From NCBI GenBank assembly GCA_035606945.1, contig DATNDR010000132.1, forward strand, positions 62,001 to 126,000: DNA of 64,000 nt, written 5' to 3'. The notes beneath the pieces were generated by a model, which was not told the DNA's origin, did no database searches, and worked only from the letters and a program-made list of their open reading frames with translations. This stretch comes from GCA-003244245 sp035606945. Its GTDB lineage: Bacteria > Actinomycetota > Actinomycetes > Mycobacteriales > Pseudonocardiaceae. Every line of letters begins with the position of its first letter. Position 1 is the stretch's first letter. The translations under genes were made by a program, and so were the position numbers. Positions 52,118 to 60,720 of the stretch are shown here, in pieces.

Positions 52118-52354
52118 CTGCGGACCCGATCAAATAGCCGTGTCCGCGCCCCAGCTGTGGTGGAGCGGGCGGTCGCCGGTACCACGTGGCCGTCCAACGT
52201 GGGAGTCGATCGTCCCCCGCACAAGGCTGTGCAGCACACGACCGGCCTGCTCGCCGCGCCGGGGCCCAAAGACACTTCTGTCGGGTGGTCCGCGCGCTGA
52301 GTCCTGGTCGGGCTAGGCGAGGTCGTGGTGGGCCATGGCTGTCAGACTGGCAGG
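52118..52354. other. Spacer before the DUF6398 gene
   Basis: Nothing recognised; open frames here look like high-GC noise. Confidence 0.35.
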
Positions 52355-52906
52355 GTGGTCGATCTGGAGGAGCTGAAGGTCCCCAAGGCGATGCGCCTGA
52401 TCGTGGATGAGATCGTCGCGGTCAGCGACGCGGTCTGCCTGCAATTGCTCGATCAGGAGTACGCGGACCTGGCCCGTCGCGCGGTGGCCAAGTTGGCCCG
52501 CAAGCGGCCCTCGCCGCTGCGCAGCGGAACGCGGAAGGTATGGGCAGCCGGAGTGGTGTACGCGCTGGGGCAGGTCAACTTCCTGTTCGACCCACAGACG
52601 CGGCCATACGCCACCGCTGAGGCGCTGAGCGAGGCCTTCGCGGTGGCCAAGTCCACGATGAGCAGCAAGGCCAAGCTGATCCGTGACGGTTTGAAGATCA
52701 CTTATTTCTCGGTCGAGTTCCTGCGGGCAGATCAGATCGCGGGCAATCCCCTCATTTGGATGATCACGATCGACGGCCTGCCGTGCGACGCTCGCTCCCT
52801 TCCAGTGGAGCTCCAGGCGCAGGTCTACCAGCTCGGCCTGATCCCGTACATCCCGGCGTGGGGACCAGGCCGGGATGTACGGGATCAGAAAGCCGGCCAG
52901 GGATAG
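52355..52906 (+). CDS. DUF6398-domain protein
   Basis: 183 residues from GTG 52355. The DUF6398 core is clear: VDLEELKVPKAMRLIVDEIV, AVAKLARKRPSPLRSGTRKV, AAGVVYALGQVNFLFDP and FAVAKSTMSSKAKLIRDGLK. The last part resembles a helix-turn-helix preceding a linker. Function unknown. A perfect 20-bp inverted repeat (52838-52888) lies in the 3' end of the coding frame, so the last residues (GPGRDVRDQKAGQG) are probably not original. Followed by repeat copy 1 (53058). Confidence 0.75.
   Translation: MVDLEELKVPKAMRLIVDEIVAVSDAVCLQLLDQEYADLARRAVAKLARKRPSPLRSGTRKVWAAGVVYALGQVNFLFDPQTRPYATAEALSEAFAVAKSTMSSKAKLIRDGLKITYFSVEFLRADQIAGNPLIWMITIDGLPCDARSLPVELQAQVYQLGLIPYIPAWGPGRDVRDQKAGQG
52838..52888. repeat. 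20-bp perfect inverted repeat in DUF6398 3' end
   Basis: Arms 52838-52857 (CTGATCCCGTACATCCCGGC) and 52869-52888 are exact complements around an 11-base loop. No T-tract follows. Either a terminator-like hairpin or the scar of a recombination event. Confidence 0.9.
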
Positions 52907-53057
52907 GTCCGACCGTGCCGGCGAGAATGCGGATCAATACACCGTCAGCGCCCGCCGAGACCAACGCCCCCTCTACGCTCTGCTTCCTCCCACCGGCAAC
53001 CAGCAGGAAGCGAATGCGTGTCCGGCGGAACGGCCGGTGCTGACGGAGTCCGCAGAC

Positions 53058-53131
53058 GAACGGTTAACGAACATTACTTGCGGCTGTTCAGGACTCCCTA
53101 CCTCAAGCTGATCATCTTGTCCGATACGGAT
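53058..53131 (+). repeat. ~74-bp dispersed repeat, copy 1
   Basis: Starts GAACGGTTAACGAACATTAC and ends GTCCGATACGGAT. About 85-90% identical to copies 3 and 4. 152 bases after the DUF6398 stop and 55 before the methyltransferase start. The 5' third forms a stem GAAC.../...GTTC. Confidence 0.9.
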
Positions 53132-53185
53132 CCTTCAGCGATACACGGTGTGCTGCCGGTCGTAGCTGACGGAGGATGACTCCGT

Positions 53186-54457
53186 GTGCGTTTGGCGGAG
53201 GCGCTGATGCCCGATCATGGAGTTCTGAACGGGCTACGGGAGCAGTTGGTCGACCGGCTGTGTGCAGCGGGTGTACTGCGGGATGACCGGGTGGTGCAGG
53301 CATTCCGGGTGGTGCCGCGGCACTTGTTCCTTCCCGAGGTGGAACCCGAGCGGAGCTACCGCGACGAGGCGATGGTCACCAAACGGTCACCCGACGGGTG
53401 GTCTATCAGCTCGTCATCGCAGCCGACGGTGATGGCGGTGATGCTCGAGCAACTAGACGTCGGGTGCGGTCAGCATGTCCTGGAGATCGGTGCCGGCACG
53501 GGGTACAACGCCGCCCTCCTGACCCACCTGGTCGGCGAGAGGGGCGAGGTGACCACGATCGACATCGACGAGGACCTGGCCGAGCAGGCTCGCCGGAACC
53601 TGACAGTCGCCGACGTCCGTGGGGTCAGCGTGGTCTGCGCCGACGGCGCGGCCGGTTGGCCAGACGGCGCACCCTACGACCGGATCATCCTGACCGTGGG
53701 TGCCGGGGACCTGGCGCCGGCATGGGTGGACCAGCTCACGGCTGGCGGGCGGCTCCTCCTGCCATTGTCGCTGCGCAGCGTGCAGCGGACGGTGGCCTTC
53801 GAGCAGGCGGGTGACCATCTGACCAGCGTGTCGGTCGCGCCGTGCGGGTTCATGCCGTTGCGCGGCCAGATGGCCAAGCCTGAGTCGATCCGGCCACTTC
53901 GTGACGGATCGGGGCTGTTCGTGAACTTCGACGGCGAGCGCAGGCTCGACACCGCAGCGCTCTACACGGCCCTGGGTCATCCCGCTGAGCTGCTGACCAC
54001 CGGGATCCGGGTCACCCCCGCGGAGCTGTTCGACGGCCTCGCGCTGTGGCTGGCCTTGCACGAGCCCGACAGCGGACGACTCTTCACGGTCGGCGCCGCG
54101 GCCGACCTCGGTCTCGTGCCGCCCCTGCTTCCCGGAATGACGAGCACTTACGTGCTGCTCGAAGAGCAGGCAATGGCGGCCCTTGTTTGTCTCGATCAGG
54201 AGCTGGATAGCGGGACCTCGTCGAGCGCCTTCGAACTCGGCGTGCGCGTCTTCGGGGCGGGCGGTCACGATCTCGCACAACGACTGGTGGGCGCCATTCA
54301 CCAGTGGCACGCCAGCGGGCGCCGTGCAACGGTCGGACTCCGCATCCGCGCCTACCCCCGCGCCAGCGACACCGACGGCGACACCGCGACCGTCATCGAC
54401 AAGCATTACAGCCGGCTCCTGCTCGACTGGCCAGAGCAGTCGGGTCGCTTCACCTGA
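53186..54457 (+). CDS. PCMT-like methyltransferase, FxLD-system type
   Basis: 423 residues. An N-terminal protein-isoaspartate-O-methyltransferase-like domain: VVQAFRVVPRHLFLPEVEPE, AMVTKRSPDGWSISSSSQPT, SAM site VLEIGAGTGYNAALL, VTTIDIDEDLAEQARRNL. A 200-residue C-terminal extension follows. This architecture matches the 'FxLD system' methyltransferases tied to small lanthipeptide-like precursors. No LanB/LanC-type gene and no precursor with an F-x-L-D end was found nearby, so it appears orphaned. GGAGGA precedes GTG 53186 by 9 bases. Confidence 0.8.
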   Translation: MRLAEALMPDHGVLNGLREQLVDRLCAAGVLRDDRVVQAFRVVPRHLFLPEVEPERSYRDEAMVTKRSPDGWSISSSSQPTVMAVMLEQLDVGCGQHVLEIGAGTGYNAALLTHLVGERGEVTTIDIDEDLAEQARRNLTVADVRGVSVVCADGAAGWPDGAPYDRIILTVGAGDLAPAWVDQLTAGGRLLLPLSLRSVQRTVAFEQAGDHLTSVSVAPCGFMPLRGQMAKPESIRPLRDGSGLFVNFDGERRLDTAALYTALGHPAELLTTGIRVTPAELFDGLALWLALHEPDSGRLFTVGAAADLGLVPPLLPGMTSTYVLLEEQAMAALVCLDQELDSGTSSSAFELGVRVFGAGGHDLAQRLVGAIHQWHASGRRATVGLRIRAYPRASDTDGDTATVIDKHYSRLLLDWPEQSGRFT

Positions 54458-54522
54458 CCGCTGGGCTGTTTGGACTTCACCCAGCGGCGACCCCGCAGCG
54501 CAGGGCTGCCGTGCCGCAAGGT

Positions 54523-54597
54523 GAACGGCTAACGAGTATTGCTTGCCGGCCGTTCAAGACCCCGCACCTCAAGCTAATCGTCCCGTCCGATACGAAT
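54523..54597 (+). repeat. ~74-bp dispersed repeat, copy 2 (most diverged)
   Basis: GTGAACGGCTAACGAGTATT ... ends CCGATACGAAT. Begins 65 bases after the methyltransferase stop. Stem TGAACGG/CCGTTCA is intact despite base changes, including a compensating pair. Confidence 0.9.
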
Positions 54598-54735
54598 CGT
54601 CAACTGCAATGCCGGCGGAGCGACGGATGCGCGAAACTCGGTGGCGCGCCGAAGTGGTGTCCTGCTGAGCTGAACCTCGTGATCGTGGCTGTTGGCGCGC
54701 CGTCGAGCGGAGCCAATCCCCATGTGGTCTGGCGC

Positions 54736-55601
54736 ATGGGCATCGCGAGGCGCGTGACCAAGGGAGATGACGGTAGCGGCAATGTGGCGGCGCTCACCGT
54801 CGCCGGTTCGGTGGGCGCCGGCTTGGCCGACCGCTGGTCGGACCTCGAGGTGGACTGCTACTGGCTGGAGCCGCCGAGTGACGCCGATCGTCGCGAGCCT
54901 ATTGGCCGTGCCGGCGGCGTCGTGACGGAGTTCTGGGACTACGACGGGGACGACCGGGAGTGGAGTGAGGACTACCGTGTTGGGGCGCTGACGGTGACGG
55001 TTAGTAACTTCACCGTCGCCACGGTCGAAGGCTTCCTCGACGCGGTGGTGGATCAAGCTGACCCGGATCCGGTCAAGCACATGCGTCTGGCGGCTATCCA
55101 GCGCTGCCAGCCATTGCAGGGCGCGGAGCTGGTCAGGACGTGGCGCGCCCGTGCCGAGCAGTACCCCGACCAGCTGGTCGACGTCATGATCGAGCGGTCG
55201 CTCACAGCGGGCACTCTGGCTGGTCGGCAAGGCATGCGTTGCTCGATCGGGGCGACGGCATAGCTGTTCATGCGCTGCTGTCTCGTATCGAGCAGGCGAT
55301 CTTCTCCACCGTGCTTGCTCTCAACCGGGTGTACGAGCCGCACCGAGTCGCCAAGTGGCAGCGTCATCTCCTCACCGGCCTCGACATCGCACCTGATGAT
55401 CTGGGTGCGCGACTTGCCAGCCTCTGGCAGGGCTCGGAGCTGGACCGGATCGTGAACGCCGAGGCGCTCCTGACCGAAATGCTCGCTCTGGTCCAGTGGC
55501 ACTCCTCAGCCGAGCTTGGCGATTTCCGCGAACGATTCGGTGAGCATCGACCACCAGCCGAACCCCCTGACGCGGCAGGAGTTCATCAGGCGTCGCAGTA
55601 G
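54736..55601 (+). pseudogene. Frameshifted nucleotidyltransferase
   Basis: The first frame (ATG 54736) has the nucleotidyltransferase signature VAGSVGAGLADRWSDLEVDC (GS...D-x-E/D) and ends early at 55263. The natural continuation, WSARHALLDRGDGIAVHALL and the helical C-terminal domain (LLSRIEQAIFSTVLALNRVY), is in another frame from about 55225 to 55601. One base gained or lost near 55222 explains this. The complete protein would have about 285 residues, like DUF4037-type or aminoglycoside-type nucleotidyltransferases. Its frame ends three bases before repeat copy 3. Confidence 0.65.
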
Positions 55602-55603
55602 CT

Positions 55604-55676
55604 GAACGGCTAACGAACATTACTTGCCGCCGTTCAGACTTCCCACCTCAAGCTGATCATCCTGTCCGATACGGAT
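55604..55676 (+). repeat. ~74-bp dispersed repeat, copy 3
   Basis: Starts GAACGGCTAACGAACATTAC; the surrounding CTGAACGG/CCGTTCAG stem is a perfect 8 bp. One base shorter than copy 4 (GTTCAGACT versus GTTCAGGACT), which argues against protein coding as the reason for conservation. Confidence 0.92.
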
Positions 55677-55724
55677 CCGCCTGGAGCCGGCGCTACGTCT
55701 GCGTGTTGGCTGGCAAGGACGCTG

Positions 55725-56501
55725 TCACCGGCCACGCCATACCGGTGGCCGGCGCTCCAGCGCGGCGGCCCGGCCTTCCGCGGCGTCCTGGGTGGCATTG
55801 GTCACCAGCCGCATCGTCTCACCGAAGCGGATCGCGTCCACAGCGGACATGTCGGGCGCGCGGCGGGCCACCTCCTTGGTGGCCCGGGCGGCCAGCGGGG
55901 CGGCGGCGAGCAGCCGGTCGGCCAACTCCCGCGCGGTGGACAGCAGCGATGAGTGCGGCACAATCCAGCCGGCGAGGCCGATTTCCTTGGCCCGCTGGGC
56001 GTTGATCTGCTCGCCGGTAAGGAGTAGCTCCATGGCGTATTGCCAGCCGATCCGCTGCGGCAGCCGGATAGCTCCGATGATCGTGGGAGTGCCGATCCGT
56101 ACCTCCGGGTAGCCAAAGACCGCCTGCTCGCTGGCGATGACGAAGTCGCACCAGGTGACCAGGGTCAGCCCGTAGCCCAGGCAGTACCCGTTCACTGCGG
56201 CGATCACCGGCTTATAGATCTCCCAGCCGCTTTCGAAGGAGTTGACGGTGGGCTTCTCCCAGAACGTGCCAGGGAACTCGCCGGCAGGATTGCCCGAGGA
56301 CCGGATATCTGCGCCAGCGCAAAATGCCCGGCCCGCGCCGGTGACGATCGCCACCCAGGCGTCCTCGTCGTCGCGGAACGCGGCGAACGCGGCGTTGAGT
56401 TCCGCACGCATCTGCTGATCGATGACGTTGAGCTTGTCCGGTCGGTGGTAGGTGATCGTCGCGACGTGTCCATCCAGCTCATAAAGCACCGTGTCAGCCA
56501 C
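55725..56501 (-). CDS. Enoyl-CoA hydratase/isomerase family protein
   Basis: 258 residues of the crotonase fold: HRPDKLNVIDQQM, oxyanion-hole AFCAGADIRSS, VNGYCLGYGLTLVTWCDFVI. Between the two lies GEFPGTFWEKPTVNSFESGW, an insert rich in aromatics. The usual second catalytic Glu position reads PEVRIGTPTIIG. Substrate unknown. GTG 56501 (VADTVLYELDGHVATITYHR). It is the only intact minus-strand gene within the repeat array. Confidence 0.87.
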   Translation of the reverse strand: MADTVLYELDGHVATITYHRPDKLNVIDQQMRAELNAAFAAFRDDEDAWVAIVTGAGRAFCAGADIRSSGNPAGEFPGTFWEKPTVNSFESGWEIYKPVIAAVNGYCLGYGLTLVTWCDFVIASEQAVFGYPEVRIGTPTIIGAIRLPQRIGWQYAMELLLTGEQINAQRAKEIGLAGWIVPHSSLLSTARELADRLLAAAPLAARATKEVARRAPDMSAVDAIRFGETMRLVTNATQDAAEGRAAALERRPPVWRGR

Positions 56502-56818
56502 AACGCCCAGACTAGGGACGAGGGTCAGCGACCCACGTTCAGCGCCGAGCAAGGGACGCTCGGCGAGCTCGTCCCGGAGACCTTGGCTGAGCCACTGTGG
56601 AGTTCAAGGCGCGCCAGCTGATAACACCGAGCGGACAAGGGTTGGACGCCCAACGACACCAAGACCTTCATGCCCGACAGCCACGCTGCCAATCTGGTCC
56701 CACCGACCACACCACACCGCCGGAGCCATCAGCCGACTACCGCCCGCTGCCGACTCCTTGCGGCAGAAGCGGATGTGTGTCGTGACTGGGTGTTGTTGGA
56801 GGAATGAAGAGCGAGCTG
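56502..56818. other. Spacer, nothing recognised
   Basis: 317 bases between enoyl-CoA hydratase and the metallohydrolase pseudogene without a credible gene. Confidence 0.4.
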
Positions 56819-57360
56819 TCACAGGTGGAAGGTGGTGCCGACGCAATTCGGGATGAATGTAGGGCCAAAGTGGGCAGACATGGCGTGTTGAGCGGGCCAT
56901 CCGGTGCAGTGGGCGGGGACCAGGACTCTGGGATGTAGGGCGGCGAGGTCATCGAGCACGCGGGGGATGATCGGGTCGAAAAACGGGCCTGCTGAGATGG
57001 AACCCACCGAGCAGGCCGTGCAGTGGCTGGTCGTCGGTGAGCCGTCGGGCGTAGCGGGCGATGTTGGCCACACCAGCGGGGCCGCACCCGGTTGGTATCA
57101 CGAGCCCTTTGTCGTGAGAATTAGCGCCTGGTCGTCAAGAACGAGGGGTTCAGTTGCCAGCTGTTGTGCAGCCACGCTTGCCGGGATGGCAAGCCCGGTT
57201 CGTATCCGGTGGTGCGCGGAACTTCCCCCGGTCACTAGCACGGATCGTTTGAACAAAAAGCTGGGTTGCTGCTCGTCGATGACGCCGAAGCCCGCCTGCT
57301 CCAGCGCTCGGCGGCTGGTCGTACGGTGGCGCGCGGTCAGCGGCAGTAGAGGACGTTGCA
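56819..57360 (-). pseudogene. Broken MBL-fold metallohydrolase
   Basis: C-terminal pieces of a beta-lactamase-fold hydrolase lie in three frames: ALEQAGFGVIDEQQPSFLF (about 57300), then LVIPTGCGPAGVANIARYAR with LHGLLGGFHLS (about 57000-57100), then FFDPIIPRVLDDLAALHPRV and LVPAHCTGWPAQHAM ending FIPNCVGTTFHL at 56819. At least two frameshifts, and the N-terminal HxHxDH metal-binding part is gone. Resembles the uncharacterised MBL hydrolases related to dihydropterin-phosphate synthase MptE/RFAP-like enzymes. Confidence 0.7.
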
Positions 57361-57700
57361 TTCGGCGACTCACCTTGGATCCTGCACCGAGACAGCGCCG
57401 GTCATTACGGCCGTGCGGTGTGGGCGGAGATCGTGGCAGTTCACACGACATGAAGCAGCCTCGCAAGGCAACGCGCGCGGACACCGGCATGTGCGGACGT
57501 TTGGAGCTGTCCTGACTTGCTGCCGACCAAGACGAGGGCAGGTATGCGATCGGCGGCCCTACCTGAGGGTCCTCAGTCGTGTCGTCCTAGTGGATCAATG
57601 AGGTCTTGCTGAGCACGACCGTGGTTGGTTTGTGGCGTCAGTTGGCTTTGGTGCACTGCTGCTGTGGATGCTGACGATTTAGGGCTGACACGCTGCTGGC

Positions 57701-58666
57701 ATGAGCGAGACTGTGGACCTGTACCGCAGGTGGGCGCGCGTGGCGGCGCAGAACTTGTCGTCGACGTATCAGCGGCTGGCCCTGGCTGTCGCCGACGATG
57801 ACGCCGTGGTGGCACTGCTCGAGAAGGTGGAGATCGGCAGGCGTCAACCGAACCTGTTGTTTGGTGCGCTGCGTTGGTATGGAGTTCCGGTGCAGGACCC
57901 GGTAGTGAGCTTGGCCTGGGCCCGCACTCACCCTGATCTCATTCTCACGATCTTGCGGACCCGTCGTACGCAGACCAACGAGGTCGCCCGCTGTGCTGCC
58001 ATTCTTCCCGCGCTGGCGCAGCTGCCGCAGCCGCTAGCGCTCATCGAGGTGGGCGCCAGCGCTGGGCTGTGTCTGCTCTACGACTACTGGCGCTATCACT
58101 ACACCGGGGCCTCGGTCAACAAGTGGCTTGGTCCAGCCAACAGTCCGGTCACCCTGTCCTGTCAGGTAGACGGGCGGGACATTGCGCTGCCGACCGTCGT
58201 TCCCACCATCGCGTGGCGCGTCGGGTTGGACCTTAACCCCCTGGATGCTCGGGACCCCACGGCCCGGCGCTGGCTGCAGTGCCTGGTCTGGCCCGAGCAT
58301 CACGATCGAGCCCAAACGTTATCGGCCGCCCTGGATGTCGCCGCCGACATCGCACCACGGATCGAGAAAGGACACCTCGTCAGCGACCTGCCGGCGTTGA
58401 TCGAACAAGCACCCCGCGGCGCGACGCTGGTTGTCGTGCACAGCGCAACGCTGTTCTACCTCGACCAGCCCGACCGTGAGGCCTTCACGGCCGTGCTCTC
58501 GCGGTACGGCACTCACCGAGTCGGGTGCGAGGGGCCGGACATCCTGCCCCAGCTGACTAACCAGCTGCCCGCCAACATCGACGTAAACGGGTGGTTTCTG
58601 CTGTCCCTCGACGACCGCGTTCTGGGTCTGGCCCAGCCACACGGCCGCACGCTGAAATGGCTATGA
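57701..58666 (+). CDS. DUF2332 family protein
   Basis: 321 residues with the full family pattern: RRQPNLLFGALRWYGVPVQD, RTRRTQTNEVARCAAILPAL, LALIEVGASAGLCLLYD (SAM-site-like Gly loop), WRVGLDLNPLDARDPTARRW, ATLVVVHSATLFYLDQPD. DUF2332 is common in actinobacteria and looks like a methyltransferase fold, but no reaction is known to me. ATG 57701. Followed 72 bases later by repeat copy 4. Confidence 0.88.
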   Translation: MSETVDLYRRWARVAAQNLSSTYQRLALAVADDDAVVALLEKVEIGRRQPNLLFGALRWYGVPVQDPVVSLAWARTHPDLILTILRTRRTQTNEVARCAAILPALAQLPQPLALIEVGASAGLCLLYDYWRYHYTGASVNKWLGPANSPVTLSCQVDGRDIALPTVVPTIAWRVGLDLNPLDARDPTARRWLQCLVWPEHHDRAQTLSAALDVAADIAPRIEKGHLVSDLPALIEQAPRGATLVVVHSATLFYLDQPDREAFTAVLSRYGTHRVGCEGPDILPQLTNQLPANIDVNGWFLLSLDDRVLGLAQPHGRTLKWL

Positions 58667-58737
58667 CCTCGACGGCCAAAAAGGACAATGTGCACAGTCC
58701 TAAGGCCGACCTAGCATTCGGTGGCTGATGACAAGGG

Positions 58738-58811
58738 CAACGGCTAACGAACATTACTTGCCGCCGTTCAGGACTTCCCACCTCAAGCTGATCATCCTGT
58801 CCGATACGGAT
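58738..58811 (+). repeat. ~74-bp dispersed repeat, copy 4
   Basis: CAACGGCTAACGAACATTAC ... GTCCGATACGGAT. Nearly identical to copy 3 over its whole length. Last copy found in the window. Confidence 0.92.
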
Positions 58812-58867
58812 GCCCATACGCGAGCCCAACCGCGGCCTCGAGCGGGATTGATCCACTCGCTTTTCCG

Positions 58868-59113
58868 CTACTGCGCCCGGCGGAGCGCCTCCCGCGTGCG
58901 CCGCTGCTCGCGTTGCTGCGCGACCACGAGCTGATGAACCAGCCGGTCGGCGGCATGTCGGGCCTCGGACGCCGCATGTGATGTCTCCGGATCCTCCAGC
59001 GCTTCGGCGGCGGCCGCCAACTTCTCCGCGCGGCGCAGTAGCGAGCGCGCCTCACGGACGAGCGTTGCTGCGAGCTTGGTGGTATCCGGTCCGGCGCGAT
59101 CGATCATCGGCAT
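58868..59113 (-). CDS. Small coiled-coil protein, 81 aa
   Basis: From ATG 59113 (or 59107): TTKLAATLVREARSLLRRAE, AAAEALEDPETSHAASEARH, DRLVHQLVVAQQREQRRTRE. Predicted long helices with Ala/Leu heptads and many Arg. Divergent from the HNH-like gene. Function unknown. Confidence 0.5.
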   Translation of the reverse strand: MPMIDRAGPDTTKLAATLVREARSLLRRAEKLAAAAEALEDPETSHAASEARHAADRLVHQLVVAQQREQRRTREALRRAQ

Positions 59114-59235
59114 GCGACACAGTCTGCGCCATGGGAGCAGGCCGTAGCCTTCCGCGGTCCGCTGCCGGGCCTCGTCCTCCGATGCCGGCGGATCACGGGA
59201 AGAGAGTTGGCTGGCATGAGGGGTGGGTAGCGCCG

Positions 59236-60039
59236 GTGCCACGGTTCGTTAGGTGCATCTACTGCCACCACTGGGCTCGATCGGATGAGCACATCGTCGC
59301 AACGCGATTCATCGAGGTACTCCGCGAGGACCCCCGAGGACTGCCAATCCCCGTCCGTCTCACCATGACGGTGCCGGACACCGGCCAGAGTTATCGCATT
59401 GGTGGGCGGAGGACCAAGAACAAGCACTACACCCTGGAATACACCACTCGCGTTTGTTCGCGCTGCAATAGCGAGTGGATGAATGACATGGACGACCTTG
59501 CCTTTCCGCACGTCTCGGAAATGATTCGTGGACATCCGGTGCATTTCGACTCGGCGATGGCCGCCGCAGTCGGGGGCTGGGTCTGCAAGGTCGTGGTGAC
59601 TGCACGGTCGCACCCCTTGCACCCCATGCCGATCGAACGAGAGTGGACGGACTGGCTGTACCAGCACCATGCGCCGCTCCCTCGCTGGTACGTGTGGATG
59701 GGGCGGTACATCGGTCGAGAGCCGTTCTGGTATCAGCACCACGACATCAGCATTCGAGAATTGGAACCGGGATCCGCGCCTGTCCCGCATTCGGGGAACT
59801 TGATTCGCGACCACGGTGCCCTGGCGACCATGGTCATTGGCTACATGATCGTTCAGGCGTACGGAGTAGCCGGGGAGGAACGGCTTCTCACACCAGACCA
59901 TGCGCAGGGCGTGCTTCCACGCATTTGGCCGTTCAACGGCGATGTTGCGTGGCCACCGGCGGGCACTGTGGACGACAGCGGACTGCAGGCGTCTGCCGAT
60001 CGCCTCTTGAGCGACCGGACGACGCTGCGTAACGCGTAG
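59236..60039 (+). CDS. HNH-like zinc-binding protein
   Basis: 267 residues from GTG 59236 (ATG 59182 would add 18). N-terminal CIYCHHWARSDEHIVATRFI resembles the HNH entry: CxxC plus DEHI. A second pair, VCSRCNSEWMNDMDD, follows near residue 75; together they form a likely zinc site. The rest is Trp-rich (WYVWMGRYIGREPFWYQHHD). Similar HNH-like proteins occur in defence or mobile regions; nuclease activity is inferred only. Confidence 0.65.
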   Translation: MPRFVRCIYCHHWARSDEHIVATRFIEVLREDPRGLPIPVRLTMTVPDTGQSYRIGGRRTKNKHYTLEYTTRVCSRCNSEWMNDMDDLAFPHVSEMIRGHPVHFDSAMAAAVGGWVCKVVVTARSHPLHPMPIEREWTDWLYQHHAPLPRWYVWMGRYIGREPFWYQHHDISIRELEPGSAPVPHSGNLIRDHGALATMVIGYMIVQAYGVAGEERLLTPDHAQGVLPRIWPFNGDVAWPPAGTVDDSGLQASADRLLSDRTTLRNA

Positions 60040-60720
60040 GCATCCCGGGTTGACGTTACCGCGGTACTGGCATCTCCGTTACACAACGGCGCCCCGCCTC
60101 GCAGCAGGCCACATCTTCGGCGATGAAACGCCGCAGGTCGTCGTCCATCAGCCGTGAGGCGGCAGCACATCGCTCCGCGTCGTCGCGACGTCTCGTCACC
60201 TCGCAGGATCACAGGGCCTGTCTGATCTGCGCGATCGCGGCGGGGAGCTACTAGTACAGCCACGATGCGGCGTCGATCGCCCGCGCTGAGGGATCCTTTT
60301 GCGGCACAAGATCAAAAATGCGCTTGGGTGCTTGTGCGCATGCCTCTGTCCCCGTGCTGCCGGTACAGGACGTGCTGAGCGGTCTGTCAGTAACCGCTGT
60401 TCAGAAGCGAGTGCTGCACCATGGCAGGTCCGATGAAAAAACGGACGAGGTCGGCGTGTCTTGGCGTCCACGTGACCCGCCGGGTGGGGAACCTCGGTGT
60501 TCAACCGGGCGCACCAGGCTGCCATCTCGCCCTTTGGTGATGTGGTGCGCACGCGCCATGGGGCGAGCCTTGTAGGGGCACGAAAACATGGTCGGCGTAC
60601 TCGAAGGCGGCGACTGCCATGACTAGCGTGGGTGATCAAGGCAACACGGGTTGGGTCTGAATCCGGCGGATCTAGTACGGCGTGGGCTGTAGGGGTTCCA
60701 GCCAATGAGGAGGTCTGCGG
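60040..60720. other. Long spacer with no intact gene
   Basis: Several frames are open on both strands but none has a start, ribosome binding site and family resemblance together. It may contain decayed genes. The last 20 bases hold the GAGGAGG ribosome binding site of the next gene. Confidence 0.4.

Noticed and set aside
53058..58811. Classical integron attC sites
   Set aside because: The repeats lack proper RYYYAAC/GTTRRRY ends and no intI-like gene is in the window.
53058..58811. The ~74-bp repeats as coding for a conserved peptide (..HLKLIILSDTD..)
   Set aside because: Copy 3 has a 1-bp indel and no copy has a start codon or ribosome binding site in that frame.
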